Below are positions 32,458 to 43,536 of a stretch of DNA of 64,000 bases, one piece after another. Position 1 is the stretch's first letter, and each line of letters begins with the position of its first letter. The stretch is from Amoeboaphelidium protococcarum. Its lineage: Eukaryota > Aphelidiomycota > Aphelidea. The position numbers were made by a program, and so were the translations under genes. The notes under the pieces are model-generated. The model had not been told where the DNA came from. It ran no database searches and worked only from the letters and a program-made list of their open reading frames with translations. The stretch lies in NCBI GenBank assembly GCA_023515745.1, contig JALECJ010000004.1:62001-126000 (forward strand), in the 5' to 3' direction.

Positions 32458-35250
32458 ATGTTCAAAAGCACTTTAATTGTTGCAGCGTTAGTTTAGCTGA
32501 TCTTGTAATCGCCTGTTTCAGGCCATGAGACGAAATCTAATCAGCAGACATATCAGCACTTTGAAACTAATCCTATGGGAAATTTGCAAAATTATGAGTT
32601 TGTGTCTTATAGTAATATTATGCTACATCCTGAATCCTTACGTCAACGCCTTGTGAAGAGAAGTTACACACCTCAGAGTTCTGATCAGTTTCTGCTGGAG
32701 ATGGATGCATACAACACCACATTCTGCTTCCTGATGTAGCCAAATGAGAATTTATTACATCCTCAGGTGAAATGGAGAAGCCATCAGAAGGGAATGTCAG
32801 CAAAATCGCGTAGTCAAGTTGTGGAAAATGATTTGACAGATGCTAAAGTATACAAAGGCCATGTGGTAGATGCGGCAAGACATTCAGCACGTGATGTTGC
32901 AGATGCCTAGCAATCGTACGACTGTTCCTGGCAGTCAATTAGCCCTGATTTGATTGAAGAGAATTAAAACAGAAATTGGGCCAGATTTGTAGTCAAAGAC
33001 AAGCTTTTTGCAAGTCACAGCTAGAGTCAGCTCAAGTCATCAGTTGCTTCTAATTCTGACTCCAATCTTGATAATCTTGAAGAAGATGGACCTGTGGAAG
33101 AGAAAATTACAATGCAACATCAAATTGAGGGTGCATTCAAGTACAATGGTGAGATCTACACGGTGAAAAGTGTTAAAACGTACGAGAATGTTAAACATGT
33201 GCGCGATAAAGAAGTTCCTAAGCTACACAAGAGACACGTTATGCACAGAAATGCCGAGATGGTTATCTACAAGTTGTCTGATATTAAGTAGGATATTGCA
33301 CATGGCTCTCATTCCTGGTGTGGTCATGATCATTTGGATGTGAATATGAATGGTGATGCACAGAGATATTATGAAAGTTTGAAGCAGAGAGTTCCAGCGT
33401 CGCTCATCAATAGTCCTGTGGAGGAGTTACTTAAAAATGGCTTTAAGAATTTGCGTCAGTAATCAAAATCCATCCATAAGCGCTCTGTAGTGTCTGGATG
33501 TCCAACTGCTAAAAAGATTTTGTATATGGGAGTTGCGGCTGACTGCTCTTACATCTAAAGATTGGGTGGTAGTGAGTAGGATGCAAAGGATCAAATTTTG
33601 AGCAGTTTCAACACAGTGTCTGCTATCTATGAGGAGACATTCAATATCTACATCGGGCTGGTCAATATCACGACATTCCCTACTTGCGGTGGTGACAATG
33701 TGGATTTTAATCAGGCTTTCAGTGCACCATATACGATCAGTAAGAGATTAAGTGATTTCTCTAAGTGGAGAGGTGACCTTTCTGATCCTACTGCTGGATT
33801 GTGGCACTTGATGAGTAATGGCAGCACGAATCCCACAGTTGGTCTGGCATGGTTAAACAGGATGTGCTAGACATCATAATTCTCTCAATCCGATTCATCT
33901 GGTAATACATAGTACGTGTCAGGTACAGCAGTCTCCACTCCCACGGCTATTGATTGGATGGTGGTTGCCCATGAAATTGGACACAACTTTGGAGCTATTC
34001 ATGACTGCGACAATACTGCCTGTTCTCAATGTAATTCTGTCTCTTCTTGTGCTAGCAGTGGTAATTGCTATCCTTGTACCTCATCGACTTGTAGTTGTGA
34101 TAACAAGTTTATCATGGCCGCATCGAGTTCCTTCACTACGCCTATCAACAAGTTCTCACTTGGAACGTAGCAGTAGGTATGTAGTAAAATGCTGGTACTA
34201 GGTACGTGCTTGTAATAGCCCGGAAGTAGAACTGTGCTCAATGGTAATGTCTGCGGTAATGGCATCAAGGAGGCTGGTGAGTAGTGTGATGGAGCTGGTA
34301 AAGACACTGCTTGTTGTTTCTAGAATTGTACCCTCAAGGCAACTGCTCAGTGTGATGAGATGAATGATGATTGCTGCAGAAATTGCACCATCATTCCACA
34401 AAGTGAGAATAAAATCTGCCGTGAATCCACTGGTGAATGTGATATCACAGAGTATTGTAGTGGAGGAGCATCATGCCCATCGGATACTTATATTCCAGAT
34501 GGAACTACATGCTCCAATGCAACTGGATTTAGTCTTTCTCAGTAATAGTCATACGATTTTGGTTCATTGGGCTGTACTACGGGTATTTGCTCCAACAGAA
34601 AATCTCAATGTGTTCTTTTTGGCGGATCATCTATCACTGGTGAGTGTTAGAAATTCTCGGGCTAATGCGTTATGTACTGTGATGATGTGATCAGCTCTTG
34701 CATCAAGATTGCCAACTCTTTCCGTGAAGGTACACCTTGTGGTGATAACGGCGTGTGTCAAGATGGTGTGTGCAGCAATCCTGATTTCATTGGTAGAATC
34801 TTGTAATGGTACTTTGCCAATCAGAATGTGGCTATTGTATTGTTAGCTATTGTTGTCATTGTGTTTATGGTGCTATTCGCTCAGTGTATGCGTAAAATCA
34901 AGGCTGACAAGAGAATTGATATTATCTAATAGGCTAGATTGTAAGAGGAAGAGCTGGCGAGATTGGAGAAGATTGAACGTGAACAAAGGCGTCATGCTAA
35001 ATAGTCTCGCGTCAAGCAGTCCACCACGATGAATGATAACGATCGCAGAGTGTCAAAGGACGCGCAAATCGAGAAGAGCAATCGCTACTCTGCTTAATCT
35101 TAGAACTCTTAATAGGCAGCGTAATCAAAGAGCCAGGGTGGTGCAAGTAATGGTAGCAGAAGGCCAAGTGTGATCACTACAGGATAAGCTTCTGGCAAGA
35201 GTTTCGCGCCATCCAGAAGAATATCTGAAAATGATGATGACTAAGCTTGA
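32458..35250 (+). CDS. ADAM-type membrane metalloprotease with disintegrin domain
   Basis: 930 aa, type I membrane protein. Signal peptide (MFKSTLIVAALVQLILQ), a long prodomain with a dibasic region (KRSVVSGCP) near the junction, reprolysin domain with zinc motif HEIGHNFGAIHD (His about 505, 509, 515) and a FIMAASS Met-turn, then a Cys-rich disintegrin domain (about 597-690: CGNGIKEAGEQCDGAG ... CCRNC ... CREST-GECDITEYCSG). A Cys-rich segment and a transmembrane helix at about 791-813 (VAIVLLAIVVIVFMVLF) follow, then a basic/Gln-rich cytoplasmic tail of about 115 residues. Full catalytic motif, so probably active as a sheddase at the cell surface. ADAMs occur in animals, some fungi and protists. 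Intronless; UGA stop 35248-35250. Confidence 0.93.
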
Positions 35251-35320
35251 ATGTTTGAATGAATGAAAAATTGTGAGATTTAAATTAAAACTTATCGTAA
35301 TGCATATTTAATAAGCAATT

Positions 35321-36310
35321 TCAAATCTTGATTGATAAAGTGAGCGATAAAGGACAATGATCACTGATGCCCCATAAATCATCTCGAATGACACACTTTG
35401 AGATCACAGCCTGGCCGCCATTAATCAAAATCCGCCCATCTTCAGCAGTAGACACCTAACTGATTGGAACGAGAAAGTAATCCAATCTCCAACCAATATT
35501 CTTTGCCTTCGCATTGAATCTGTACGAATAATAAGAGTAAGATTTCTAATCTGGATGCATCCATCTCCAGACATCAAGCCATCTACCATTTTTGTCTTCA
35601 CACATATCAGTGAGACCAATCACACCTCGAAAAGCATCAATCTCCTACTGAGTATAACCTGGAGTTTTATTCAAATTCTCCTTGGGACGAGCGAGGTCAA
35701 TCTCTTGCATACAGACATTCATATCGCCTGTGCATACAACAGCTTTATCCTGGTAAGTAGATGTGATATAATCAAGATGCCGCCTGAACGCAGGAAGCCA
35801 CTCATCACACTTCCAATCGATGCGTTTCAGCTTTTGCGACGCGTTCGGAACATACGCGTTAACGACGACGAAACTCTCAAACACGGCAGTGAGAACGCGC
35901 GCTTCATGGTCAGTTAATGTTGCAGGCCGGGGATCGGTCTTATTATCGTCTGTCGGAGGAACATGATGAAATCCTTCAATAACAGTCAATGCCTTCAATT
36001 TGGACCAGATCGCAGTTCCCGAGTATCCCTTCTTATCAGCCATGGAATGATAGTATTGATGTTCAAATATGGTATTGACGCGCTTCAGAATATCTGCACC
36101 AGCCTTGCCACAAGCCGCTTCCAAAGATGTACATTTCGTCTCCTATAAACACATGATATCTGGCATCTCTTAATCGACCACTTTTTCCAACAAGCCTTTC
36201 GCCAATGAACTCTTTAAAGAGCCAACATTAAAGCAAATAATCTTGATATCCTTCAGCTTTGACTATACCGCATCCACAACTGTTTCCAATTTTCGCTTAT
36301 TAACAGTCAT
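35321..36310 (-). CDS. APEX1: AP endonuclease, ExoIII/APE1 family
   Basis: 329 aa. Hallmarks in order: KIICFNVGSLKSS (Asn of the N-terminal active-site strand), PDIMCLQETK (metal-binding Glu), SGTAIWSK, VVNAYVPNAS, VVCTGDMNV (Asp-x-Asn), RLDYFLVP and the catalytic GISDHCPL near the C-terminus. It cleaves the backbone 5' to abasic sites in base-excision repair. UAR Gln codons occur (the Gln of LQETK is TAG). Start ATG at 36310; UGA stop 35323-35321. Divergent from the MIOS gene, 241 bp apart, convergent with the ADAM gene. Confidence 0.95.
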
Positions 36311-36551
36311 TCCTTGTGATCGATAACCTTTTTGTGAAATATAAGACAACACGATGTACTATTCACTAAAGCTCAACCACTCGAGTCTAAAGAGCAGAAA
36401 TCAAAGCGACTTAGGAAACTTACTGACGCGCGTCGCTATTTCCGTTCTGTTTTATTGCATGACCTCATTCATCATCTCTTGCACACTTCTTTCCTTGTTT
36501 AGGATTGACATAATCGTCTATCATAGCGGGTGGTGAGCTGTGAATAAAATT

Positions 36552-38849
36552 ATGACTGGATCTCCAATTGCATTTGTATCTAATAATGAGGCTGTGGCTA
36601 TTAGTTAAGACGTTGTCAGTCATCTAAAGGTCGCATCTTTAAATTCCTACTCGCCCATGGATTAACTGATTATTGAGAGAGCGAATGCTGGCTATTGTTT
36701 AAATCCTCATAGTAATAGTGAAATTCTTTAATCTTATGGTGGTGGGCAGAGTGGTGGATTAATTCAAGTTTGGAATTGGATCAAGAACTCTTAATAACTT
36801 GCTGCGTAGTAGAAATGCTAATTTGGATCCGGAATTATAGCCGTGTTGCCGTCACTTCTCTATCATCAATCTTAATCACCATAGCGTTAATAATAATAAT
36901 AATAATAATAAGTCATTGAGGAGGCTTAATAGTAAAAGAAGAAGCATAATAGATCAAGTGGTGGTAATTTTAATGCAACTGAGTCCTCCTCTGCTGGTAG
37001 TAATAATAAGAAGTCTTAGTAGTAATCCTCATAACATCAGCGTTAGCACAGAGCATCCACTGCTGCAATGGCTTATACAGCTCAAATTAACAGTCAGTTG
37101 TCTTTTACGTAGATTACCAACTCGGCCATGCCAGACTCTATTATTATACCATCATCGCAGTCTATATAAAGTTATCAGCAATCGTAATAATAGTAAAAAT
37201 AATAATAGTAGTAGTAGCATAGAATTCAAGGCCTTGGAATTACTGGTGGTAGTGAATAATAGTAGCATTAGTTAATAGGCGACCACAATTAGATTGTAGT
37301 AGTTGATGGTGATGGAGACATCAGTAAAGCTGATAGGGAACTAGCTTTATAACTTATAGGTTGGGATTATGGATTAGATGCGATGAATTAGATTGACCAA
37401 ATGACTGCGTAAGGTTCCTAGGACTCTTGTCTTTAAGCTGCAGCCATTTGTCTTATCAATGGAGATATATCAGCTGCAATAGATTGCGTCAAAGCGATTA
37501 ATGGTGAAGGGGGTGACTAGACAGCTATTCTCATTGCATTTAGTGGCATTCAGTAGATGTAATCATTTCACTAGAATAATAATCATAAGACTGGAGCTAG
37601 TAATTATCAGAATCAAGTCAAGATTTTAGATTTATTACGAAAGTTGTCCGATTAAATATAATAGAAATGGATTAGATTCATATTGGAGTTGGTGGTTAAT
37701 AATGGCGATCTGTTAAAAGTCTTGCTTAGTGTGGAGTATAACAATGGCAGTCAGAGTGGATTGAGAATGACTGAAGTATTATAGATTGGTTTGATGGCAC
37801 TTAATGGTTCACAACTCGGTCTCTTGCTGGAACATTGTGTAGAAGTTTCAAAAGCTCATGGTTTAGTTGAAGGCCTTCTTGTGACTGGACTTGTCATAAG
37901 AGATGGCGTGGAGATTATTAAAAAATTTCTTACTCGATATGATGATTTGTAAAGTGTAGCGCTGTTACTTTCGTTGTTTAATGAAGACTCTTTCAATGCT
38001 CGAGAAGAAGTGGCCGCACAAGATGTCCAGACGGGGCTTCAATTTCTATAGGAATGTATACAGAACTATCAGCAATTTTTGAATAGACTTGAAATGTTTA
38101 ATTAAAGGTGTCGATTTGATCTAGAAAGGAAGCGATAATACCGGCGATGGAGTCCTAATGGTGGCGGTTCAGATTCTACTCAATTACAATATGGCAAGAG
38201 TCCTGGTGCATTGTCGGTAGGAAATAAAGCTTCTCCAGAGATGACGGTAGAGAAGCAGGTGCAGGCGGCTTTTGAACGCTTAAATTCCATTTAGCCTTAG
38301 CTCTATTTGAAATGTCACTACTGTAATTAAAGCATTACCCAAGAGTCGATTTTCGTGCCCGGTATCGGTGTGGTGGGGAATAAGGAGCGAAGTGCTGCGA
38401 CATCATTCTCAGGTGCTAATCTACCGCTACATAAAAGCTTTAATGCTGCCGTCAATACTGGTGCGATGAGTCGTTTGTCATCTGCAGGTGTAGGCGGTGG
38501 TAGTGGAAGCGATTCTTTGTCCAATAGCTCACCGTGGTCGTTTTAGTATCAATAGCATAATATCAGTGGTCATCCTAACTTGAAGCCTAACGCTTGTCCC
38601 AACTGCAGAAAGTCTCTTCCCAAGTGTTCCATTTGTCTTCTACCAATGGGTCTTCCCTTGGATACGGTGCTCTCAGGAGAAGAAGGAATATCGGATGACC
38701 CGGTGCGGTACTGGTTCTCTTGGTGTCCCAAGTGTCGCCATGGTGGACACGCAGTTCATCTATCCCAATGGTTCAAGTAACATTCAGTTTGTCCCGTGGG
38801 TGATTGTTAGTGCCAATGTTTTGCTGTTGGTAGATAACTTGAATCCTGA
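36552..38849 (+). CDS. MIOS/Sea4-like GATOR2 subunit lacking the WD40 propeller
   Basis: 765 aa. The helical part follows MIOS: an ERANAGYCL segment near residue 36, LALQLIGWDYGLD, ICLINGDISAAIDCV and GLVEGLLVTGLVIRDGVE. The C-terminus is the MIOS double zinc module: CHYC (about 588), ACPNCRKSLPKCSICLLPMG, FSWCPKCRHGGHAVHLSQWF, then C-x4-C-x-C-type ligands. Two Gln/Asn-rich tracts, largely TAA/TAG runs, interrupt the solenoid. GATOR2 activates TORC1 in response to amino acids. MIOS normally begins with a seven-blade WD40 propeller; here a UGA at 36534-36536 and the divergent neighbouring gene leave no room for one, so the protein is N-terminally truncated relative to the family or its propeller is encoded elsewhere. 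Confidence 0.85.
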
Positions 38850-38989
38850 TCGCTTGTAGATTGACCATAACAGTCTTTAGATTAAAAATAGACATTTATT
38901 GTTAAAATTATTAACCATTATTCTTTATCATGTTGAAAATATTTTTAATTCATCACCATTTAATTTTGAAGCTAGTTGATATAAAGCGA

Positions 38990-40618
38990 ATGAAGATTGA
39001 TCTCAAATTCATTGTGTGGTTGTTGTTACTGTAACTGATTATCGTGTTGGAAGCCTAAAAGTATAGCTGTCCGACTATAGAGACTGGAGTGGGTGATGGC
39101 GACTCTACAGTTGGTTAGAAAGTGGATTAAATCGCAAAATTAGATTTGGTATTTATAGTGGATCTTGTCGGTGCTAGTGGTGAACAGTATTTTAATTAAA
39201 TCAAGTCTCAACTGCTGTGGATGTCCAAATTGCTGCAAAATCGCTAGTACAATGCTATAGACGCGCGTGTGGCAGTGGTTACAATTGGTGGAATGAATAC
39301 ATTGAGGCTTGCATTTAGCTCATCATTGGAAGATGTCACATCAGTGCTGAATGTTCTTAGATTACAGCCTGTGTTTTAAGAAAGTTCTTTGGAAAGTCTG
39401 CGTCAAGTATTATCCGCACCTGAAGATGCTTTATAGAAGAGTCTCGTCAAAAATTGCCCACTTCTTTAAGGATCAGCCTGCTAGTTGGAATGGCGCGCAG
39501 ATGCCAAGAAGAAGGTGATTCTGTTTACATATGGTGACTCTGATCTCCCTGGATGTGAGTAAAATATGGATCCTCATTAGAAGGATGTGGCTTTCTGCGC
39601 CATTGCTGAGTAGAACGGTCACTGCAAGGATGGCTTTGCAATAGAGCCTGCCTTCGTTCCATCTAGTCCGTACCAGTTGAAGAGATAAACTGGCGAGTAG
39701 GTGATTTACAGGTAGTTTGTGAGAATTGACAATGATCAAAAATTTGCTCTGGTTAATTCATTCCAGGCCGAGCTTAATGGAACAGTGTAGACAGTAGTGC
39801 AGAGTAAGGCTCGATTGTTGATATTTGGACGGTCAGATTTGACGCGTGACGATTCGTCATTTCTTGATGGTCCTGTTAGTTCTCTGGATTCCAAGAATCC
39901 ATTATGGGTAGAGTAGCAATAATCGGCGGGTATGAACAAACGATCGGCTGACCCAAGAACAGTGGCCGCATTGTAATTTGGTGAGCCTGGGTAGAATGTT
40001 TATACCAATAAATCATACTGGATCGGATTTGATGTTTTGCAAACTCTGAAGAACTTGAATACTTAAGGACTTGAGTTGTCACTGTAAAGTCAAATACTCA
40101 GACACAATATATAATAGAATTAGGCGGAACAGCTTCGAATATTTGATATTAAGATACTGTCATCGTCTCAAGAAACCAAATTGTGGCAATTCAGGCTAAT
40201 CATAAATGATACTCTTCATGAGCTGACCGGATGTGCAATCATACCTTCAAACTTTCAAATTCCTGGTATTGACTCTAAGCCCACTCCTACGCCAATTCCT
40301 GGCGATAATAATGGCAGCAATGATGATGATGATCGAAATAAGTTTGTGGGCGGAATAGTTGGTGGAGTCATTGCTGGCTGTGCAGCGATTTCAGCAGGTA
40401 TTGCAATAGCACGTCGTAGAGCTACTGTTAGACCCGAGAGTATGGTTTTTGAAATGAATGGAAACATGGCTCCCGTGCAAGACAATCCCCTGTATGCCAA
40501 CTAGAATCGTGTTTATCACAATGAACTTTATCAGGGTGGAGGTGCTGCTTCAAATTCTGATCTGCCATCATTGCGTAACGCTGGAGGAAGTCGCGAAAAT
40601 TTACTTCTGAATGCTTGA
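38990..40618 (+). CDS. Type I membrane protein with VWA-like domain
   Basis: 542 aa. Signal peptide (MKIDLKFIVWLLLLQLIIVL), then a domain starting LDLVFIVDLVGASGEQYF (about residues 52-69) with helices and strands like a von Willebrand A domain (RVAVVTIGG, KKVILFTYGDSD). The metal-site motif is degenerate: DLVGASG in place of DxSxS. A second extracellular region follows, a Pro/Asn/Asp linker, a transmembrane helix at about 450-472 (FVGGIVGGVIAGCAAISAGI) and a cytoplasmic tail with Asn/Tyr motifs. Probably a surface adhesion or sensing protein; the ligand is unknown. UGA stop 40616-40618. Confidence 0.75.
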
Positions 40619-40774
40619 ACTGATTTCCTTACCATGATTCGTTGTTTGAATGATGCTGATGTAAAATAAAGGATTTCAGTAAAGCTGTCGTGTAATAAGA
40701 CTCTTTAACAATGTAATAAATAGAAGCAAAGTAAAAGCTAAATGTTATGAAGGAGCAAATTGCTAATTAGATCA

Positions 40775-42625
40775 TCACATTATGTACGTCCATCTCTTCT
40801 CCGACAGTCCCTTTGCAGAATCTTCCAGTACAACCTCTCTCCGTCTGCTACAGTACTCAGTCTTGTCAACAATTTATTTTCGCAATTCAGCCAGACGATC
40901 ACTGATGGTAGACTCGTCACCACTCGCCTAAATAGTGTTAGTTTTATTATTATTACCATTCGACTGGGTACTTGTTGATTACGTAGACGAAGACTATACA
41001 GTGCCAGGTAGAGGCAGCGGCTTCTCAATCAACTCATTCAGAGTCTCAACGGCCACCTCCAAGTCACGCTGATTATCTTCAAACAGATGTGCGGCATTAT
41101 TACGCGTCAGATAGAAAGCAAATGCATATGTCCATTTCAAGGTTTATCTGCACTAGATAAGAACATCCAAAGCCTTCTTCATAAACTGCACATCAATCCA
41201 CGAGAAATCAGATTTAAGCTGCATTTCCTCCATCTTGCGCTCAGTCTTGCGGTAAAATTCTGTGGCCAACTTGCTACTTTGCGCATGATTGGCAAATCGA
41301 TTGAAATAGTGAAGATATCGCTCCAATTACGCTCTACTCTGGCTCTGTTTATCCCGAGCTTCCACCGACGCCTTCTCATCAAATCGATTACAATTATAAA
41401 AATTCTGCCCATGCTCAGCCCAAGGACCCATACATACCCAGCAGTACTCATACTTGCACGTCTTACAAGTCATATGATTACAACCACCATTCTTCTCAAT
41501 TGTGGCATGACACTTGGGACACTCTTTAGTATTAGCAGATAGCCAATTGGAAGTCTCAGAGTCATCCTGACACTTCTTCATCCACTTTTTCATAAAACTA
41601 CACACAAGAGGCTGGTGGTTCTCACCGCTGCAATTAAAGCAGAATTCATGATGAAGTGGACACTCAACAGCTGGGGGCATTTAATCTGCAGTGAAATGAT
41701 GATTACACTTAACAATGCCTTCACAATCAGGCTACGGGCACCACTTCAAGTGCATAGAAGAGTCAACATAATTCTTCAACAACAATTTCTGATACTAATG
41801 ATAAGAATCCTTGTCAACTATGTGCTGTATAGAATCTGGATCAATTCGGAGTTTACAATCAGCTGGGCATGTGATAGTATTCAATTCATTATCACGAATC
41901 TTGCCCTCGACATAGAATCGATAATCTTCTTCACAAAACTTATGACCACAACTAGACAAGGATATAATCGACATGCCATCCAACTCTGCCATAGATCTAC
42001 AGCAAATCTCACACATGAAACCCTAATCCAAATCAGCACATTTATTACTGATTCGCTACTTCTTACTACTTCCTATGGGAGAAGATGCAGCGGACCTTGA
42101 GCTAGACGTGATACAAAGTTGATTCTTGGCAGAGAGATTCATATTCTTCAATCCACACTATGCGATAACCTGCTCAGAATCTTCAACCCATCGCTCCAAC
42201 AGCTTCTCCTTATTCCAATTGTAAATTTGCAACATGAGAGCTCCGATAGATGAACTCGTACCACACAGCTCTGATACTTGAGAAATGTCCCGTTTCATTT
42301 AAGATTCCAACTCATTAACTGTCAATGTAGAATATTCCACTTGATACACTTTAGGCCGATTGATCATGTCAGATATACCTTCATCTTCCAAAGGATCATA
42401 ATCACCGCCACTAAACTAGGAATCGAATCCATACTCTGCATCATCTTCATCATCATCGTCGTCACCATAATCTTCAACCTCATAATCCTCTTCTTCAATG
42501 TCTGATGATGGATAATCGCCCATCTCCATATCACCATTTGCATCATCATTATCAGTGTCCGTCATGACCACACTATCCTCTGCATCGTCCATCATTTACT
42601 AATACTCATTGGCATTCTTGAGCAT
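40775..42625 (-). CDS. RBR E3 ubiquitin ligase, Ariadne (ARIH1) type
   Basis: 616 aa from ATG 42625 (ATG 42595/42592 are alternatives). A very acidic N-terminus leads into a UBA-like region ([18 protein letters not shown]). The RBR follows: RING1 CEICCRS ... [11 protein letters not shown] (from about residue 205), IBR with WCPQPDC and [20 protein letters not shown]2 [19 protein letters not shown] holding the catalytic Cys, then [11 protein letters not shown]. The C-terminal Ariadne helices follow ([15 protein letters not shown] ... [22 protein letters not shown]). Ariadne ligases pair with neddylated cullins and transfer ubiquitin via a thioester. The Cys pattern is complete. UGA stop 40777-40775. 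Confidence 0.93.
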
Positions 42626-43536
42626 GCTTGCGTCTTGCTAGAGATTATTAAACAATTATTATTTTTTCTACTAATTCATTTCACTTATCAATCAGATAAA
42701 TTGAATATTTATATCAGTCAATCAAAGAGTCAGTCAGAGTAAAAGAGTGTATTTTATTCTACAGTACCGTACAGTAAAGATAATACGAAATGACACTTCA
42801 AAACAGAAAGTGAACGCAACGTTGTCGTGAACAGCTCGCCTTTTTCCGTTTCTCAGTACGGGAAGATCGATGACTGAAAAGCAGTTTTAAAGTGAGAGGA
42901 AGCCGAATAGGGAAAGTCTGTCTCTGTTTCTCTCTCTCGTCGTCATGATTCGTCAGATTTGGCGTTTAACTTCATTGATTTGATTTGATTGCTTGATTCT
43001 GATTGACTGGCAGTAGTTAGTCGAGTGAAATATTGTCTTTTCTCACGTCTTTTAAATTGGTGTTTTATTTGGTAAAATGCGTTTATATTGATTTCACTCA
43101 TAGTGTCCTGTACTGATTTCTTGTTCAGAACGTTCTAAGGCATTGCCAAGTGTATCACCTAATGCTGTTAGATGACGCGTCTTTCCTATTGCAAATGTCT
43201 CGTTGATTGTTTCAACTTGATGTCAGATTTCGTTTTGACTTACACTATGTCATTTTATCCACGTTATTGCCTTTTTATTACTTCTTTAAAGTGTTTATAA
43301 AGTTAGATAAGACTACTCTTCTATGGTCTTCATGTATTGATTCGAATGGAAATCAAGCAGTCTATTTTTAGCCTTGTTGTTGCGAAGCTAGTTACGCATA
43401 CATCGTTGGGAGCGGTGTTATACTAAATTGTACGAATTGCCTCTTTGGCCTTTTTCTCACATACTTTTGACCTCTATCTCGTATAATAGTCTACCATCAA
43501 TTAAGATTATCTTAAAAGTGACCGAGATTTGATATT
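42626..43536. other. Divergent intergenic region, Ariadne / receptor kinase 2
   Basis: About 0.9 kb, no gene recognised. One GACGCGTC palindrome at 43174-43181, about 360 bp upstream of the kinase ATG. Confidence 0.55.
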
